Assembly: GCA_036971475.1 (NCBI GenBank) | Contig: JBAIZL010000002.1 | Span: 229,131,143 to 229,195,142 of the forward strand | DNA from: Prosapia bicincta | Lineage: Eukaryota > Arthropoda > Insecta > Hemiptera > Cercopidae | Reading direction: 5' to 3' | DNA: 64,000 bases | Part shown: positions 62,290 through 64,000 of the stretch, one piece after another | Numbering within the stretch: the first letter of the stretch is position 1 | Layout: each line of letters starts with the position of its first letter | The notes under the pieces: model-generated | Database searches by the model: none | What the model was told of the DNA's origin: nothing | What the model saw: only the letters and a program-made list of their open reading frames with translations | Made by a program: the position numbers and the translations under genes

Positions 62290-64000
62290 CCCAACTAGAC
62301 ATAGGTTCTTACTAACTACTTACTACGTAGGTGACCGCCCGGGGTGGGCCTTCGTTTCCTTAACAATGTCATGCCATGTACTTTCTGTCTTTACCTTTCC
62401 GTTTCCATGCTGAAATTCCGAGTATCCTTAAATCTCTCTCAAGGTCCTGTAGCCATTGTCTTCTTGGTCAGCCGACACTTCTTTTGCCAAATATAGTGGC
62501 ATGTAAAAGTTTTTCGGCATTCTATTGTTGGGCGTTCTTATGATGTGACTCAGCCATTCTAGACGTCGTGTTTTAATAAACTGGACCACATTAGCTTCTT
62601 TTTATAAGAAATACAACTCTGCATTATATCGAAGCTTCCACGAATTTGTTTGTAGGTTGTGGGCCGGACCATGAATTTTCCTTAAAAGCTTACGCTCAAA
62701 GCTCAAATGTCAGCTGATTTCTCATCACAAGGGTTAAAGTCCACGTCTCCGCTCCATACGTTAGGAGTGGCAGAAATAAGGTTTTATAGAGTCATACCTT
62801 AGTGGCTTGCAACAATAGCCTACTTTTAAAAAGCATTAAATTTATGAAGTAGGCTCTATTAGCTCCCTTTATTCTATTTTGGACTTCATTTGTTGTTTTA
62901 TTTTCATCATTCACTTCTGAGCTTAAATATGTGATATTTTTTACTTTTTAAAGGAATAGCCATTGATATCTATAGTGGCACTGCTACGCCCTATGCTAGT
63001 ATTCATTTATTTAGTTTTTCTCACATATATGCAGATACCTATCTTTTTTCTTTCATTATTGATTTTAATAAAAGTCTCTTTGAGCGATGGAATATTCCTG
63101 GCAACCAGGCATGTATCCCCAGCATATGCACATATTTGACTGCATAAGTGAATGGTATTCCCTGAAACGTAAATCCTCTTCAAAAAGCCAGTAAGGCCAG
63201 ATTGAAGAGGGTAGCAGATCGGGCATCGCCTTGTCTCACGCCAGTCAGAATAGGGGATTCGGGACTCATAACACCCCTTATGACAACTTTGCCGTTACTA
63301 TCACACAATGTCATGTTGATCAGTCCAATCAACCTGTTTGATCTTTAAAATCTTCTAGAGTTTCGAACAATTTTCCTCTGTTGACACTATCAAAGGCCTG
63401 CCGACAGTCAATAAAAAGAAGATGAAGGTCAATTTTATATTCTCAACACCTCTCGAGTAACTGTCTTAAAACAAATATCTGATCACTACTTCTCCTTCCC
63501 TACAGTGTCGGAAGCTGCACTGATGATCTGTTATATGATATATTCAGCAGAGAAGTTGAGCTTTTTCATCATTATATTTGAAAATATTTTATATGCTACC
63601 ATGAGAGGAGATGGTTCATGATAGTTATTGCATTACAATTTGTCACCCTTTTTTAAAATAGATCATATGAGACTAGTTCTCCATTTTCTAGGCATGCATT
63701 CTCTTTCCCATATGTCTAGGATCAGGAGATATAATCGTGACTACAATTTCTCCACAATCTTTAAAAACATTCGGCTACAAATGAGTCTTTACCAGGTGTT
63801 CTTTTCAGCTTTTCAATCGACTCTGTAAAGTCATCCATGTCCGGTGGCTCAATATCATCATCATTTGTCAATTCTATTCGAATCAAGGTACTGTTGTCCG
63901 TGTCAATCGTTTGAACTCTCGTATACAGATTACCAAAGTACTCTGCCCATCTGTCAATAGTTTCCCTTCCATTACTCTACCATCTTTATTTTTACATGAG
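62290..64000 (-). pseudogene. Decayed RTE-like LINE reverse transcriptase
   Basis: Reading the minus strand from the window end gives a broken ORF2. A pre-RT linker comes first (TIDRWAEYFGNLYTR, IEKLKRTPGKDSF). The RT palm motif FIDCRQAFDSVNR follows (63418-63376), then VVIRGVMSPESPILTGVRQGD. The catalytic box is CAYAGDT (63115-63126), where YADD is expected, so one catalytic Asp is Gly. The C-terminal tail contains RRLEWLSHIIRTPNNRMPK and GRPRRQWLQDLERDL, a signature of RTE/BovB-like LINE C-termini. Many frameshifts and stops separate these pieces. The 5' part lies beyond the window. The exact clade needs a search. Confidence 0.85.

Overview
The window looks like eukaryotic, AT-rich, intergenic or heterochromatin-like DNA, most likely from an arthropod and probably an insect. 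The evidence is the Jockey-type and RTE-type non-LTR retrotransposons, a Penelope-like element with a GIY-YIG endonuclease fragment, very abundant (TA)n and (CA)n tracts, and no dense gene content. I found no host protein-coding gene, rRNA or tRNA that I can support. Nearly every long open frame belongs to a retroelement or to a simple repeat whose unit length keeps frames open.

Layout. 0-15 kb: mostly featureless AT-rich DNA with TA and CA tracts, a solitary Penelope-like terminus (2.5 kb), a decayed hammerhead-like motif (8.0 kb) and a Penelope-like palindrome (11.3 kb). 15-21 kb: a well-formed hammerhead ribozyme motif (15.3 kb), a diverged ~300 bp duplication (15.7 and 17.0 kb), an inverted hammerhead-derived remnant (18.85 kb) and a 25-copy 53-bp minisatellite with higher-order structure (19.1-20.4 kb). 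24.8-29.6 kb: a Penelope-like foldback with two inverted hammerhead-bearing ends around a GIY-YIG fragment, directly followed by an almost complete Jockey-type LINE on the minus strand, both bounded by (TA)n. 30-32.1 kb: a pogo/Tigger-like terminal inverted repeat and two more foldbacks with hammerhead motifs. 35.4-36.2 kb: a second, badly decayed Jockey-type RT. 37.6-39.4 kb: an unidentified purine-rich block. 45.5-45.9 kb: a 21-bp minisatellite. 49.3-56.8 kb: a diverged direct duplication with ~3.6-4.6 kb offset, the second copy holding a 36-bp-arm hairpin. 59.7-59.9 kb: a polypurine tract. 62.3 kb to the window end: a decayed RTE-like LINE on the minus strand.

The most interesting theme is that the window carries at least five different hammerhead-ribozyme-like sequence types. 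Each has the order stem I - CUGAUGA (or a decayed form) - one U - stem II - GAAA - very short self-complementary stem III - cleavage site. Several sit in foldback repeats, and three share one terminus bounded by (TA)n. Hammerhead ribozymes are known in Penelope-like retroelements, and the 25 kb copy links motif and element directly because it encodes GVY-x10-YIG. No other described system is evident, and all annotation here is by eye without database search.
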